A stretch of 64,000 nt of DNA from Bacillus pumilus (GCF_002744245.1 NZ_NKHG01000100.1:29899-93898), one strand, 5' to 3'. Shown: positions 32,508 through 43,099, counted from the first letter of the stretch. Translations and numbers: made by a program. The notes: generated by a model from the sequence alone, not told the origin.

Positions 32508-32518
32508 TTTAGTTCCTC

Positions 32519-33661
32519 CTATAATGTGCTAAATTTAACTAGAAAGGTAATGAATTCTGTTGGATTGGATGAGTTAGAAGATAATTGTACACACACTCTT
32601 CCGTCAGTTGTGATGAATGTCCGATGATATTGTGGTACCCCAGATGTACCAAGACTAGAAGCTACCCCAACATAATAAACAGACTGTTTTGGACGGTAGC
32701 CTTCTGGCAAGACAAATACAGGTATTTCGCCTAAAGGACCATCTCTAACGGCTCCCGTTATCTCCACTTCTCCTAATGCATTTTTCCCAAACCTAATAGG
32801 CAAAGAGCTTGAACTATATTGTTTCCACCCGTTAAGTAGTCTAGGTGTGGTCCATGTTATTTGTTGATCGACTTCATTAAGAGTACGTCGCCAGCCTTGC
32901 CAGCCTAAATTTAAATCGAGATAATTCGTATACATGTTATTTTTATTATCTACGGCAATGACCCATCCATAAGTTCCTTTGTTATTACTATCAGATGAAG
33001 TAAAATGATAAAAACCTCTGGCCGATACTTCAGAAGGATTATCTTGTGCCCCGGCCATGGAGTAGAATGTACCAAATGTTTTCCCTGTTTCAGTTATTTT
33101 ATCTAGAAGACTATCAGTAGCACCTACTGATACACGCACACCACCCGTATCATTTGTAATTTTAATCAACTGACTCTCATTCCATTTATTTAAATCGGAT
33201 ATACTCGGGAGGGGTGTCCAAGTTATAGTAGTATGACCATGATTATAGTAAAAGCTGTAAGCATTTCCTGCTATGTCTACTGCAAAGCCTGTCCCAATAT
33301 TATTTTGACCTACTATTTGCATACCTCTCAATGATATATTTGTCGGTGATGGAGAATCCTCGACTCCAGAAGCTGCATAAAAGGTACATGTTCCTTTATC
33401 CTTAATCGCATCAAATATTTTTGAATCAGCTGAGACATTTATAAGCTGCATACCGTTATCTGCAGTTATTTTATAGCTTTGTGAGTCGTTCCATTTTTTC
33501 TTTTCGTCTTCAGAAGCATGTAATTTCATATCATGTGTGTGGCTGGTAAGCTGCTCCAGCAATCCATTGTCGTTTTCAAGCAAGGTCTGAACCATTTCAT
33601 TGAATAAATCAGCATGAGCTTTGTCACTGGTTTCAAAAGCTTTCGGTTTATTTATTTCCAT
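32519..33661 (-). CDS. Tail fibre, copy A (XkdV-like, receptor-binding)
   Basis: 380 aa. The N-terminal attachment region contains KPKAFETSDKAHADLFNEMV and LLEQLTSHTHDMKLHASE. Two repeats follow of the form KKWNDSQSYKITADNG / NKWNESQLIKITNDTG, each leading into a beta-rich pyocin-knob-like unit (YAASGVEDSP, GFYHFTSSDS). The C-terminal tip (RPKQSVYYVGVAS, TTDGRVCVQLSS) is the likely receptor-binding part. It is intact, unlike copy B, and probably sets the target range of the particle. Confidence 0.83.
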   Translation of the reverse strand: MEINKPKAFETSDKAHADLFNEMVQTLLENDNGLLEQLTSHTHDMKLHASEDEKKKWNDSQSYKITADNGMQLINVSADSKIFDAIKDKGTCTFYAASGVEDSPSPTNISLRGMQIVGQNNIGTGFAVDIAGNAYSFYYNHGHTTITWTPLPSISDLNKWNESQLIKITNDTGGVRVSVGATDSLLDKITETGKTFGTFYSMAGAQDNPSEVSARGFYHFTSSDSNNKGTYGWVIAVDNKNNMYTNYLDLNLGWQGWRRTLNEVDQQITWTTPRLLNGWKQYSSSSLPIRFGKNALGEVEITGAVRDGPLGEIPVFVLPEGYRPKQSVYYVGVASSLGTSGVPQYHRTFITTDGRVCVQLSSNSSNPTEFITFLVKFSTL

Positions 33662-33674
33662 TTAGAATCCCCCA

Positions 33675-34058
33675 TTAATAAATATCATCAATCTCAAATA
33701 CGAATTCGATGTCGCCGTCTTTTTGTTTGTCTGTCATGGTGCGGATGGCGGTGAATTTGCCGGCTTCGTCGACAAGGGCTAGTTCATTGATGACTTCTCC
33801 TGCGAGTTCTCCTTCGGCGATTGTACAGGTGTAGCGGATTTTTGCTGGTTCCATGAAGGTAAACGAATCAATATTCTTTTGAACTAGTTCTTTTTTTAGT
33901 GTTTGTTCAGTACCGTCAAGAGAAATCGGTTTTCCATCCTTTGTGCCCCCATTTCCGAACGCCATTTTGACGACTTTTGTGAGTTTTGTTCCTTCTGCTC
34001 TTGCCTTTGCCATTTGTTGCCGTGCATACAGTGTTGTTACAGTTAAATGATCAGCCAT
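33675..34058 (-). CDS. Phage tail-collar fibre protein
   Basis: 127 aa. It has the tail-collar opening LTVTTLYARQQMAKARAEGT followed by TKVVKMAFGNGG, then an Ig-like stretch (RYTCTIAEGELAGEVINELALVDEAG). It resembles the N-terminal DUF3751 domain that is fused to fibres in other phages; here it is a separate gene between XkdU and the fibres. It probably anchors the fibre to the baseplate. Confidence 0.8.
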   Translation of the reverse strand: MADHLTVTTLYARQQMAKARAEGTKLTKVVKMAFGNGGTKDGKPISLDGTEQTLKKELVQKNIDSFTFMEPAKIRYTCTIAEGELAGEVINELALVDEAGKFTAIRTMTDKQKDGDIEFVFEIDDIY

Positions 34059-34069
34059 TGTGATCCTCC

Positions 34070-34993
34070 TTATAGCTCTATTTTTTTAGAAGTTGCTGCT
34101 AGCATTTTTGATCCATCAAGCGGAACAGATCCATCGAGAATCCAGTAATGATCCTTGATCAGTAAGCTGCCGCCTTGTTCATTTTGAACATGTACTGGCA
34201 GGCGGAACGTCATCCTCTTTTTGGTGTGATGCGTCAGTTGCTGCTTTGACCGGAACATCAGAGCTGCTACTTGCTTCGTTTCATGCGCTGTCCCAGTCAT
34301 GGCATAATTTATCCGGTATTTTGTTTCTGGTTTATGTTGAAGGGGCATTTTCATGTTTAAGGAATGCCGAAAACGAGCAGGGATATCCGTTGTGCCTCGT
34401 ATACCGCTGAGGTAGAACGCCCCATTTAATACAAATTCACCATTGAGTAAAATCGGGATATGATCGAAAAAACCCACTCTGCTTCGCAGTGTGAGCCGCT
34501 GGTGATGATCATTTTTTTCATGAACATCGGTATGATGAATGGCTGTGAAAGTATAAGCTAAGTGCGCTGGCTTTAACGTTTCAAGTATGTCTACAATATA
34601 TCTTGTGTTTTGCAGGTCATCTAGGTTTACACGTAAAGCAAAATGATAGCGGTTGGATGTCAGACGAATGATCGCACTTGGATTCTTGAGAAATCGATTC
34701 ACAGATTTCTCTAATGAGAGATACGTGATTGGCGGAATGTTCGACATCATATTGAGTAAGCGTGCCCTGCGCAATTCAATTGAATCATCTGATTCTCGCT
34801 GCACCTTTAACATTCTTTCCCACCTATTCAATCCCCATGTCGCGGTTAAAGGGAAGAACTGATCCGTTAAGTCAAAAATGGATTCGTCCAATTGCTTGAA
34901 CTCTGGCGCCTCTGTCTTTATTAAATGATCCACTTCATAAATCTCCGTAAAATATGGCGGCAAGTAGTTTTTCATTTCATCCTGTTTGCTCAA
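34070..34993 (-). CDS. xkdU: XkdU-like baseplate protein
   Basis: 307 aa. The N-terminal part (NYLPPYFTEIYEVDHLI, LTATWGLNRWERMLKV, RRARLLNMM) matches the gp48/YmfQ-type baseplate wedge family. The C-terminal half has beta-rich repeats (LNGEFVLNGAFYLSGIRGT) of unclear role. It overlaps XkdT by 17 bp and completes the wedge below the sheath. Confidence 0.87.
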   Translation of the reverse strand: MSKQDEMKNYLPPYFTEIYEVDHLIKTEAPEFKQLDESIFDLTDQFFPLTATWGLNRWERMLKVQRESDDSIELRRARLLNMMSNIPPITYLSLEKSVNRFLKNPSAIIRLTSNRYHFALRVNLDDLQNTRYIVDILETLKPAHLAYTFTAIHHTDVHEKNDHHQRLTLRSRVGFFDHIPILLNGEFVLNGAFYLSGIRGTTDIPARFRHSLNMKMPLQHKPETKYRINYAMTGTAHETKQVAALMFRSKQQLTHHTKKRMTFRLPVHVQNEQGGSLLIKDHYWILDGSVPLDGSKMLAATSKKIEL

Positions 34994-36026
34994 TAACCTT
35001 CACCTGCCTAAGACGCGGTATCTCAATGTCCTGCAATACTAAGTTTTTCGACTCCCCATTCAATAACACATTTGCATAATCTGACACACTTTCTGAATGG
35101 TACAGAATATCATTTAAGGCGGACATTCGAATCGTACTTTTTTCAAATGCGATTGATTTTAATAGAGCTTTCACCTTTTCTTCTATTTCTTTTTGCGCTC
35201 CCTCAAGTGTCCAGTCCATTTGAAGTTCGACTGCCACTTCTATGTCGATATCCAGCCACTTGGCGCTTTCAACAGTTGCTTTTGAACCAATAGGAGCTTG
35301 TCCTTCTCCTTCTCCTGGAACTGGGTCTATATACTCCTGTACCCTTTTGACAAGAAGATCTGATGCAACATCTAGATTGCCGTCTGTGATGACAATTTTG
35401 ACCGTTCCCTCTCCATTCCAAAGCGGGAACACTTTCGCTCTGCCAACACCGGTTACTTCCTCGGCCCATTTTTTGTAATGTGCTCTGTTGGCACTGACAG
35501 CCTCTCGCCTTGCACGTATTAAGTATCGATCATATAAAGAAGCGTCATCTTCTTCCTCTTGCCCTGGTATCACCAGTTCTTTCATGATAATAGATTCAAG
35601 TCCCGGGATCGTATCAAGTGATAGCAACGGCTGACCTGTTAATTGACCATTGCCGGCTTTACCAGGTGTCTCGCATTCCAGCGTGCCATCCTTCAAATAT
35701 TGAAAATAAACGTCTTCAATAAAAAAACGTGAGCCTGCTGGGATGTTTACGTTCTCTGGTTGAATGACTGCTGACCAAACTGCTTTGGTGGCCGGCTTTC
35801 TTTCAATCCCTACTTCAGCAGCTCGCCGATCTAAAAATTCTCCCTGTGCTGTATCAGCAAAGACAAGCTCAAATACTTGATCGAGCCAAATATAGGACTG
35901 AGCCAGTTCAGCGGCAGCAGGTGCCAAGGCATTCCAAATGACGCTATTTTCTCTTTTATCCATGTCATCTGGCAGTCTGTCCAGCATTCTTTCCATCAAT
36001 GCTTCATACGTTTGCTCCTCAAACAT
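34977..36026 (-). CDS. xkdT: Baseplate J-like protein XkdT
   Basis: 349 aa. Baseplate_J hallmarks: [64 protein letters not shown] and [16 protein letters not shown]. The family is homologous to T4 gp6 and P2 gpJ, which form the baseplate periphery. It overlaps XkdS by 8 bp. Confidence 0.93.
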   Translation of the reverse strand: MFEEQTYEALMERMLDRLPDDMDKRENSVIWNALAPAAAELAQSYIWLDQVFELVFADTAQGEFLDRRAAEVGIERKPATKAVWSAVIQPENVNIPAGSRFFIEDVYFQYLKDGTLECETPGKAGNGQLTGQPLLSLDTIPGLESIIMKELVIPGQEEEDDASLYDRYLIRARREAVSANRAHYKKWAEEVTGVGRAKVFPLWNGEGTVKIVITDGNLDVASDLLVKRVQEYIDPVPGEGEGQAPIGSKATVESAKWLDIDIEVAVELQMDWTLEGAQKEIEEKVKALLKSIAFEKSTIRMSALNDILYHSESVSDYANVLLNGESKNLVLQDIEIPRLRQVKVIEQTG

Positions 36027-36450
36027 CGCCTTCCATCACCTCCTCTATTTCTAATGTGCCTTCATCTGTGACGATGGCAAGCTTGACTTGAAACGTGTCA
36101 TTTTGCTTTGTGACCTCTATGTCTTCAATATGATCAATCCGCTCATCAACGATCAGTGCCTCTTCTAGCAACCTTGGAATCTCCATTTCTTTGTATTCAT
36201 CCGTTGCTTCTGTGTCCGTCAATAACTCTTGGATTTCAGTGCCAATGTCGTGGCTGTAGATAGGATGTGCATACCGCTCTGTTCGCAATGTCATATAAAT
36301 GAATTGCCGGATTGCCTCAATGCCTGAAATGGTTTCGTTTGTCAGCCGGCCATTTTCAAAATCTATGCGATACGTCGTCGAGGTTTCCGCCTCTTCGTCT
36401 TCTTCTGTTTCCTCAATTTCTTCCTCTGGTGAAAGTGCCACGTTCATCAC
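36019..36450 (-). CDS. xkdS: Baseplate protein XkdS (gp25-like)
   Basis: 143 aa. An acidic N-terminus ([14 protein letters not shown]) precedes a gp25/lysozyme-like wedge core: [32 protein letters not shown] strand, then [10 protein letters not shown] and the [16 protein letters not shown] strands. It connects sheath and baseplate in contractile tails. DUF2634 members have this layout. Confidence 0.9.
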   Translation of the reverse strand: MMNVALSPEEEIEETEEDEEAETSTTYRIDFENGRLTNETISGIEAIRQFIYMTLRTERYAHPIYSHDIGTEIQELLTDTEATDEYKEMEIPRLLEEALIVDERIDHIEDIEVTKQNDTFQVKLAIVTDEGTLEIEEVMEGDV

Positions 36451-36455
36451 CTCCC

Positions 36456-36722
36456 TTACAATTTGTCGATGATGTAGAAGGACTGTCCCCCTGCCATTGC
36501 CAACACCATAATGCTGTCTCCTGCTTTTAGTTCATCATCCTCACCCATATTCAAGCGCCTTGGCCAAATAAGTAATTCTTCTGGAATGATCAGCTTGCTA
36601 TTTTCATTTAATCGGATATTGAGAGGGGAAACCGCCGTGACTTCTGCAATGACAAGGTCAATTGGAGAAGCTGCGTCTACTGCATTGACAGCTAATCGTT
36701 TAATCGCTTCACTTAATCTCAC
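36456..36722 (-). CDS. xkdR: XkdR-like tail protein (DUF2577)
   Basis: 88 aa. It opens [21 protein letters not shown] and continues as a compact OB-like barrel ([39 protein letters not shown]). This is the usual DUF2577 layout between XkdQ and XkdS. It is likely a hub or spike component. Confidence 0.9.
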   Translation of the reverse strand: MRLSEAIKRLAVNAVDAASPIDLVIAEVTAVSPLNIRLNENSKLIIPEELLIWPRRLNMGEDDELKAGDSIMVLAMAGGQSFYIIDKL

Positions 36723-37729
36723 GCTTGATCACCCTTTGGCATGGTATTTTTCTCCACGACATCAATTGTCATGGTGTGTTTAACCCCCTTGAATTCATGT
36801 TTGTCTTGATCAATCCAGTAGGTTTTTTTTATATTGATTTCAGGGATTTTTAGATAGATTGGAAGACCGCTCTGCAGTTCAGGAATTCCTAGAGCTCGTA
36901 TACTTTTCACTTCTTGTTTGACGCCTTTCTTTTCTGCTAACCGTACTTTGGCTCTTTTTTGAAGCTGCGGCTGGTTGATTTGACCTGTTACCGTCTCAAC
37001 ATGCTGTAAAATGCCGTATTTACTTTGACCTGCTTTATCCTGTTCGATTACCACAAGATCTGATTTGCTGCCCTTTTTCTTATTCTTCCCCTGTACATCT
37101 ACAGACGTGCGCATCTTTACACGTGTTGCTGTCTCTTCAATAGAGGTGCTGTACTGATAATCGATAAGATTGACGCCTGATTCAATGACCCATACGTCCT
37201 CTGGATCGGGCCAAGCTCTCAGCCCCATTTTGCCTTTGACAGAATAAATTTGATAGTTTCTGCCGGTTTGCCGCTTCGTTTCTTTCAATGCTTTCAGAAT
37301 AATGTCATATAAACTCGTATCATTTTTAAAGACCAGTGATTTCATGACATGTCTTGTATTTGCGATGGAAGTCATTGGAATTTGAAAGTCAGTTCCAATC
37401 CGTCTCAAGATTTGATCTGCTCTTTGATTCGAAAAAATATATACATCTTGGTTTTTCACTAAATATTGGAGCATATCGTATGCGGTAAAGGTCAGCTTGC
37501 CTTCAACAGGTGTCCGGGAAAACACAATGCCTCTGAACAGTTCTTTTCCTTTCCATTTAAAAAGAACCGTGTCCCCTTCTGAGACACGGTAATATGTTTG
37601 ACTGCCTTGCTTTGTGATAATATTTGCCTGAATAGAGCGAGGGGCTTGATATCTTTGCCCCTGAAGTGTCACACTCTCTGTGACAAGCTCATACATGGTG
37701 CCGCTTCTGATGGCAAAAAGCTCAATCAA
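36719..37729 (-). CDS. xkdQ: Baseplate hub protein XkdQ
   Basis: 336 aa. An N-terminal strand-rich domain (YELVTESVTLQGQRYQAPRS, GDTVLFKWKGKELFRG) is followed by FTAYDMLQYLVKNQDVYIFS and the YYDIILKALKET-type segment typical of gp27/gpD-like hub proteins. The C-terminal TYWIDQDKHEFKGVKHTMTI closes the ring fold. It works with XkdP and the tape measure at the tail tip. Confidence 0.92.
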   Translation of the reverse strand: MIELFAIRSGTMYELVTESVTLQGQRYQAPRSIQANIITKQGSQTYYRVSEGDTVLFKWKGKELFRGIVFSRTPVEGKLTFTAYDMLQYLVKNQDVYIFSNQRADQILRRIGTDFQIPMTSIANTRHVMKSLVFKNDTSLYDIILKALKETKRQTGRNYQIYSVKGKMGLRAWPDPEDVWVIESGVNLIDYQYSTSIEETATRVKMRTSVDVQGKNKKKGSKSDLVVIEQDKAGQSKYGILQHVETVTGQINQPQLQKRAKVRLAEKKGVKQEVKSIRALGIPELQSGLPIYLKIPEINIKKTYWIDQDKHEFKGVKHTMTIDVVEKNTMPKGDQA

Positions 37730-37741
37730 TGTCAGCCCCCC

Positions 37742-38410
37742 CTATTGTGGTATTTTCAATTTTTGTCCAGGAAAAATCCAATGTCCCGGCTGTTTAATAT
37801 TGCGTTTACTTCGTTTAATCATCGCTGCTTTATTCGCATTCCAAATACGCCGCCATTTTGTACTGTCGCCATAAAACCGGCCTGAAATGGCCCACAAGGT
37901 ATCGCCTTTTTTGACGGTATACAATTTTGGTGGTGATTTTGAGGGTCTTTTCTTTTTGGTTTGTTTCGCTTTTTTCTTTCGTTTGATTTTCCTAGGCGAA
38001 GCGGTTTTGTATTCCTTTAGCTGAATCGTAAACTCACGATCACCAACGTCATATGACCCTTCCTTGTGTGTGAAGCTTTCAATGCTGCACGTCATATTGA
38101 TTTTTGTCCCTGTAACAATCAATCGCACGGACTTTTTCGAACGCATCATTCGTTCAATTTTCGCTATCGCATTCTCTGGTGATGGAATGCTTTTATATTC
38201 AGCAATCGGCGAATATTTCTTAGGAAATAATGAAGTGAATGACATTTGTTTAGCCGATGGTACATCAATAAAGGTCAGTTCTCCAAATGAAGCAACCTTC
38301 ACTGTTTCATTTTGTATGTTATTTGTGATCTCGAGTTCAGATGGAAGGACAGGGAATCGCAATTTGTCCTTCCCTTGGGAAATCCACAATTGATACACTG
38401 ACTTACCCAT
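37742..38410 (-). CDS. xkdP: LysM-containing tail protein XkdP
   Basis: 222 aa. Residues ~1-135 are a beta-rich tail domain ([31 protein letters not shown]). A Lys-rich hinge ([13 protein letters not shown]) leads to a C-terminal LysM ([30 protein letters not shown]). LysM binds peptidoglycan, so this protein probably contacts the wall at the tail tip. Confidence 0.93.
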   Translation of the reverse strand: MGKSVYQLWISQGKDKLRFPVLPSELEITNNIQNETVKVASFGELTFIDVPSAKQMSFTSLFPKKYSPIAEYKSIPSPENAIAKIERMMRSKKSVRLIVTGTKINMTCSIESFTHKEGSYDVGDREFTIQLKEYKTASPRKIKRKKKAKQTKKKRPSKSPPKLYTVKKGDTLWAISGRFYGDSTKWRRIWNANKAAMIKRSKRNIKQPGHWIFPGQKLKIPQ

Positions 38411-41400
38411 CGATCACGACTCCCTTCGTTCCTGTATGAAGCTCTACTTCCAGTTCATCTACGAGCATTTGTCTAATTTTTTCAACAAGCGATTGTTGAT
38501 CTTGTCCATTATGGAAATGCTGATCCCCATTGAATTGAATGGTGATTTGCTTATAACCTGATGGTGTCGTACTTTCAGCTGACGGAGCTGAGGTCACTTG
38601 CTTCATCTGTGATTCTGGTAAAGGTGCAGATGTATTTGTTGGATCATATACTTGCATTCCAAGTGCCTTGGCTGCCTGCGTCAATAAATATCTGCCACGA
38701 ATGCCTCTTTCTTCTGGAATAATCCATTCGCGTTTGTTTCCTTCACCAACTCTAGCTACTTGCTCCTCGGTAATCAGTCCGCCATTTGCGTAGCCTTTAT
38801 AAGGGCCGCCTCTTCTCATACTCCGTAATCCAGGTGTGTTGAAGACTGTTCCATATCTGCCCTTAATGTAGTGAATAGCTGCTACAGCATTATGAATTGG
38901 GTTCCAAATATCATTCATACCCTTGCCTTTATTGGCGTTAAATGTCGGTCCAATGGTTTGCATTAAGCCTTTAGAAGGTGTTCCCTTCTTGGCATTGGAA
39001 TCCCATAAGTTGATTGCTCTCGGATTTCCATTTGATTCATGCTGTGCGATGGTCATGAGTCCAGGAAGCCAGCTCATTGATGTGCCAGTTGCCATTAGCG
39101 CTGCCATGAGCCATTGCTGAACACTGAGTCCAGAAGCCCCCATGCCGCTGAAGGCACCGATTAATGAACCCGCTTGATTTTCAGCAAACTTTTTCACATC
39201 AACTGAGTCCAGTCCTTTGACTACACCAATCGATGCAAATTTCCCAAGACTCATCATGACACGTGAAGGGGAATGAATGTCTAATTCTTCTCTAAACGCC
39301 TGCTCTACTTTCTTCGCCATTTCTTTGGCTGCTTGCGTGACTTCACTTGCTTTCGAACGCATGCCGCTGTTAAAAGCATCGATCATTCCTGAACCCCAGC
39401 CTGGTGATTCTTGTTTTGCTTGTAGGAAGGGTTGTTTGACGTGTTGATCTATATATTGACTCGTGCCAATTGATGTGGCATTTTGACCTGTGGCAAAACC
39501 AGTAACAGTTCCTGAACCCCAAGTTGATGAGGCTGTCATCACTTGTTGGTACGGTGCTTTTACACGATTTTGCAAAAAGCTATCTGTTCCTGTTGGTGTC
39601 ATCTGCTGGCCAGTCGCAAAAGCAGAAACCGTTTGTTGACCATACTTTCCTGAGTCTGATGTCAATTGATCAAAAGGCTGCTGAATATTCTTCTGCTTCC
39701 AATGATCAAGAGAGATCACCTTATGGTTTAATCCTTGTTCAAAATTAGAATTAATTTGCTCACCTATGCTTGCAGCTTGAATGTTCCCACTCATTGATAC
39801 CGATCCGCCAATTGCACTGGAAGAAGGATTTGAAGCTGGGGAGCTCGACACTGAATTTGCTGCCCCGCCGCTCGGCACAACAGACATTCCAAGGTGAGAA
39901 GCCGCCTGTGCAAGCAGCATCTTCCCGCGTCCGCGGTTATTTTGAGTTGGAATAACAAATTCGTTACCAGCTTCTCCGACCCATGATAAGGTGGGCTGGG
40001 TGATGTAGCCGCCTGTGGCATTGGTATCAGGTTTTTTCCCTCCGACAATCCAATTCACAACTACATCCACCATACCGCCTGCTATGTCAAAAATCTTTTT
40101 GACCCAGCCAAACGCTTTAGAAAAACCATCACTAATGGTTTCGGCTACTTTTCCAATCGGCTTCTGAATATTGTCCTCAAACCATTTGGATAATCCATTC
40201 CATATATCTGTCACCACTTGATACGCTGCTTTAAACTTTTCCCCAATGCTCTCTTTAATGGTTTCAACGGTGTCTAAAAGTGGGTTCCATACATTATCCA
40301 TAAACCAGGACGATACAGCTCCAAAGATAGATTGTATCGTTTTCCATGCATTCGATAACGCTGTCCAAATCCCTGTAGCGACTGTAACGACTGTGCTGCT
40401 TAAAGGTGTCCAGACGTTCTCTATAAACCAGCCGGCAACTGCACTGAATGTTTCTTGAATCCATGTCCATGCATTGACTAGACTTGACCAAATGGTAGTC
40501 GCTACCGTGGCGACTGTGCTGCTTAATGGCGTCCAAACATTTTCTGTGAACCAATCGGCAACTGTTGACCAAACTTCAACAATTTGATCTTTAATTTCAA
40601 TGGCTTTTTGACCAATCTTCTCAAAACCGCCTCCATCAAACCATTTTCCAATTGTTTCACCGATAGATTCGCCACCCATACTTCCAAGAATACCGCCTAT
40701 TAAGCCACCGGCCGCTGTTCCTACTACAGGGACGACGCTTCCAATTGCTGCACCTGTTGCGGCACCTGCCATCCCTCCGGCAATACCACCTCCGGTCGAA
40801 CCTATCTTTTCACCTGCATTCTCTTTTTTCATACCGATTAAATTTGTTGCACTAAGTAAATTACCGAGGACAGGTATTCTCTTCAATAATTTCCCGCTGC
40901 CACGACCGATATTTTTCACCGCATCTCCTAATCCACTTAACCCTCCACTACCTTTCACCAAACCAGTAAGTCCCCCAACCGAAGCTGCAATACCTGCCCC
41001 TTTCTTCAGTCCACTAGGAATTTTTCCAAATAACTTACCTGCGTTTGTTTTCAGTTTTCCTATTCTACTTGGAGGTCTTCTATTTCTTTCAGCTCTAGTT
41101 GTACCAGTTGGATTTGTTGGCTGTCTTTGCGAACGACCATTTCTATTTTTAGTTCTAGTAGATCCTCTCCTGCTTAAACCTCTTGCACAACAAGGGCAAC
41201 AACTATTACGAAACAAACCTTTTCCACCTCGTGGCTGTTGCTGCGTTTTAGGAGCTGGATTTGTTGGCGTTTCTGTCGTTTGAGTTGTAGGGGTACTGTT
41301 GTTTTCCCTCGATTGATTTTTTGCACCAAAGATGCGATCTAAACCTGCACTCACCCATTTATCTAGCTTTTCTTCAGGATTAAATTGAATCTTCTCGCGA

Positions 41401-42236
41401 ATTCGTCCGATCACATCTTGTTTGTAATCGTCCATTTTCTTTTCGATCCAAGGAAGTGCTTGATTGTCCCAAAAGTTTCTAGGGCTCAATTTCTCCTTCA
41501 CTTTATCTGCAACGTCACCTGCATATTTTTGGATTTCTTTTATCCCTTGATTGGCTAGTTTCTGGAGCCCACTCTGTTTATTATCAATCGTTTTAACTGA
41601 CGGAGTTACAGCCTCAGGCTCTTTTTTTATGTTTTGTTCTTTTACAACCGATTCTGCCTGATCTCGTTTTTTCAACTTACTCTTCGCATTGTCTTGAACA
41701 GACACTCTGATCTCGTGTTTAGACATCGTCAAGCTTTTGAGTGTCTTTTTTATTCGCTGAATCGCAGTGGTAGCTTGATCAATCATGTTTAATCTCATAT
41801 AGTATGTTCTGTTGATGAGCTGAAGAATTGATTTTTTGATCGATGATATTTTCCCTGACAATTGATCGTTTAGTTTAAACGTTAGCAGAAGTGGACTTGT
41901 TCCTGCTTTTTTCAAACGATCGATGCTGGACCTTATGAAATCGAGTCCCTTTGCTTGAATGGATATGACCATATGATTTGGTAGCCTATTCAATTGATTT
42001 GTTAGTGATTTTAGATCATGATAAATCCCCTGATCTAGCGTTATTGTTAGTACTGAAATTTTACGCATCGATAAATTGAAGTTTCTTAACTTCTTTTCAT
42101 CCATTTCTAAGCTTATTTTGATCGGTTTTCTAAATGGCTTGAGCTGCTGCTCAAACGTTCGAAACCGTTTTTGAATGCGTAAAAGCTTCTTCGACACTCG
42201 GTCTTCTAATTCAAATCGTGCAGTGAGTTTCGCCAG
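38403..42236 (-). CDS. xkdO: Tape measure protein XkdO with lytic transglycosylase domain
   Basis: 1277 aa from CTG 42236, seven bases after GGAGGG and one base after the XkdN-extension stop. The added residues give the usual tape-measure opening ([17 protein letters not shown]); the next ordinary start is GTG 42197, with no ribosome site. A long helical N-terminus leads to a Gly/Ala-rich hydrophobic segment (~490-545). WF-x-ENVW-PL repeats follow (~570-690). Late in the chain is an SLT-like lysozyme domain ([25 protein letters not shown]). It sets tail length and may cut peptidoglycan on injection. An odd CCPCC cysteine cluster lies near residue 340. Confidence 0.9.
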   Translation of the reverse strand: MAKLTARFELEDRVSKKLLRIQKRFRTFEQQLKPFRKPIKISLEMDEKKLRNFNLSMRKISVLTITLDQGIYHDLKSLTNQLNRLPNHMVISIQAKGLDFIRSSIDRLKKAGTSPLLLTFKLNDQLSGKISSIKKSILQLINRTYYMRLNMIDQATTAIQRIKKTLKSLTMSKHEIRVSVQDNAKSKLKKRDQAESVVKEQNIKKEPEAVTPSVKTIDNKQSGLQKLANQGIKEIQKYAGDVADKVKEKLSPRNFWDNQALPWIEKKMDDYKQDVIGRIREKIQFNPEEKLDKWVSAGLDRIFGAKNQSRENNSTPTTQTTETPTNPAPKTQQQPRGGKGLFRNSCCPCCARGLSRRGSTRTKNRNGRSQRQPTNPTGTTRAERNRRPPSRIGKLKTNAGKLFGKIPSGLKKGAGIAASVGGLTGLVKGSGGLSGLGDAVKNIGRGSGKLLKRIPVLGNLLSATNLIGMKKENAGEKIGSTGGGIAGGMAGAATGAAIGSVVPVVGTAAGGLIGGILGSMGGESIGETIGKWFDGGGFEKIGQKAIEIKDQIVEVWSTVADWFTENVWTPLSSTVATVATTIWSSLVNAWTWIQETFSAVAGWFIENVWTPLSSTVVTVATGIWTALSNAWKTIQSIFGAVSSWFMDNVWNPLLDTVETIKESIGEKFKAAYQVVTDIWNGLSKWFEDNIQKPIGKVAETISDGFSKAFGWVKKIFDIAGGMVDVVVNWIVGGKKPDTNATGGYITQPTLSWVGEAGNEFVIPTQNNRGRGKMLLAQAASHLGMSVVPSGGAANSVSSSPASNPSSSAIGGSVSMSGNIQAASIGEQINSNFEQGLNHKVISLDHWKQKNIQQPFDQLTSDSGKYGQQTVSAFATGQQMTPTGTDSFLQNRVKAPYQQVMTASSTWGSGTVTGFATGQNATSIGTSQYIDQHVKQPFLQAKQESPGWGSGMIDAFNSGMRSKASEVTQAAKEMAKKVEQAFREELDIHSPSRVMMSLGKFASIGVVKGLDSVDVKKFAENQAGSLIGAFSGMGASGLSVQQWLMAALMATGTSMSWLPGLMTIAQHESNGNPRAINLWDSNAKKGTPSKGLMQTIGPTFNANKGKGMNDIWNPIHNAVAAIHYIKGRYGTVFNTPGLRSMRRGGPYKGYANGGLITEEQVARVGEGNKREWIIPEERGIRGRYLLTQAAKALGMQVYDPTNTSAPLPESQMKQVTSAPSAESTTPSGYKQITIQFNGDQHFHNGQDQQSLVEKIRQMLVDELEVELHTGTKGVVIDG

Positions 42237-42237
42237 T

Positions 42238-42857
42238 TTATTTCCCTCCTTTCTTTGCTTCTTTTTCTAGCATGTCTAGTTTGTAGCTGATGAGTCCAAA
42301 TAGGAATGCTTTGAATTGTCTTGGTGCTTCGTATAAATCAAGTAGTTCTGATGGGGAATAGTGAAGCTCGTGCATGGCGTAATATAAAAACACGGCTTCT
42401 TTATCCCCATCTTTTATTAGTTTTTTGCTGCGTCTTCTAAATCTTCAATTTCGTCTTCAAATCCGTTGATTTCAATAGCTTTGTTTAACCAGTTCGCGTA
42501 TTCACCGCCGACAGATAAAACTCGTTTTGCTACTTCAACTGGATCTTGTGTGCTGTAGGCTTCTCTTAATTCCTTTGAGCGGAAATCTGGGTAAACAGTA
42601 GATTCGATAGCAATCCGTGCATAGAAGCGCTGGCTGTCTAAGTCTTTTACGCGCCCTCTACCTTTGACATTTTTGAACGTGGTGTTTTCTTTTTCCAACT
42701 CATCAATGCGCTCAGTGGTAATTGCTTTGAAGACAAAAGGGATGACATTTCCTTTTTTATCAACAAAACGCTTGGAAATCGGTACTTTGACTTCTTCTGC
42801 TTCTACTGTTTGCCCTGGCATAAAAAATGAAAGATCAAATGTTTGTTTTTCGCTCAT
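42238..42857 (-). CDS. XkdN plus -1 frameshift extension (tail assembly chaperone G/GT type)
   Basis: Reading XkdN from ATG 42857, the sequence GCA-AAA-AAC-TAA contains the slippery heptamer A-AAA-AAC (42420-42426) directly before the zero-frame stop. A -1 slip gives [13 protein letters not shown] and about 57 further residues with [18 protein letters not shown], ending at 42238 next to the tape measure start. Long-tailed phages such as lambda make gpG and gpGT this way. Family-level expectation plus the motif make this a strong call. Confidence 0.82.
42417..42857 (-). CDS. xkdN: XkdN, tail assembly chaperone, short form
   Basis: 146 aa from ATG 42857, nine bases after AAAGGGAG; the 42929 start has no support. 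The core has [22 protein letters not shown], then IDELEKENT, and [19 protein letters not shown], typical of the XkdN/gpG-like chaperones. An acidic C-terminus ([14 protein letters not shown]) follows. The short form would coat the tape measure during tail building. Confidence 0.88.
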   Translation of the reverse strand: MSEKQTFDLSFFMPGQTVEAEEVKVPISKRFVDKKGNVIPFVFKAITTERIDELEKENTTFKNVKGRGRVKDLDSQRFYARIAIESTVYPDFRSKELREAYSTQDPVEVAKRVLSVGGEYANWLNKAIEINGFEDEIEDLEDAAKN

Positions 42858-42939
42858 GTTTAAAAACTCCCTTTGTTCTGTTTTTTTGAATACAAAAAAA
42901 GCACATCCATTCATGAATGTGCTTTCCAATATTTTGATG

Positions 42940-42945
42940 TATAAT
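42940..42945 (+). promoter_or_regulatory. -10 box of the BsrE-like toxin gene
   Basis: TATAAT at 42940-42945, pointing right, opposite to the flanking late genes. The -35 is weak. It gives a leader of about 65 nt before AAGGGGGTG and the toxin ATG. Confidence 0.5.
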
Positions 42946-43015
42946 ATAAATCGTACAATTGAACGGCTTGCTCAAGGGTGTCTGGCTCATCCCCGATAGG
43001 AAGGGGGTGATGCTC

Positions 43016-43099
43016 ATGTCAACATTTCAAGCACTTGTGTTAATGCTTGCATTCGGGTCATTTATCATTGCCCTGTTGACGTATATAAACAAAAAATAG
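43016..43099 (+). CDS. bsrE: BsrE-type small hydrophobic toxin (type I toxin-antitoxin)
   Basis: 27 aa. It reads MSTFQALVLMLAFGSFIIAL then LTYINKK, nearly the same as the BsrE toxin I recall from the B. subtilis P6 prophage (MSTFQALMLMLAIGSF...). One membrane helix ends in Lys-Lys. AAGGGGGTG lies just upstream; a second ATG at 43010 is in frame. BsrE/TxpA-type toxins act at the membrane and are held off by a convergent antisense RNA. The gene is nested, opposite in direction, between xkdN and xkdM. Confidence 0.85.
   Translation: MSTFQALVLMLAFGSFIIALLTYINKK

Noticed and set aside
42835..43017. 60-aa minus-strand frame upstream of xkdN
   Set aside because: It overlaps the leader of the plus-strand BsrE-like toxin and shows no ribosome site or family pattern.
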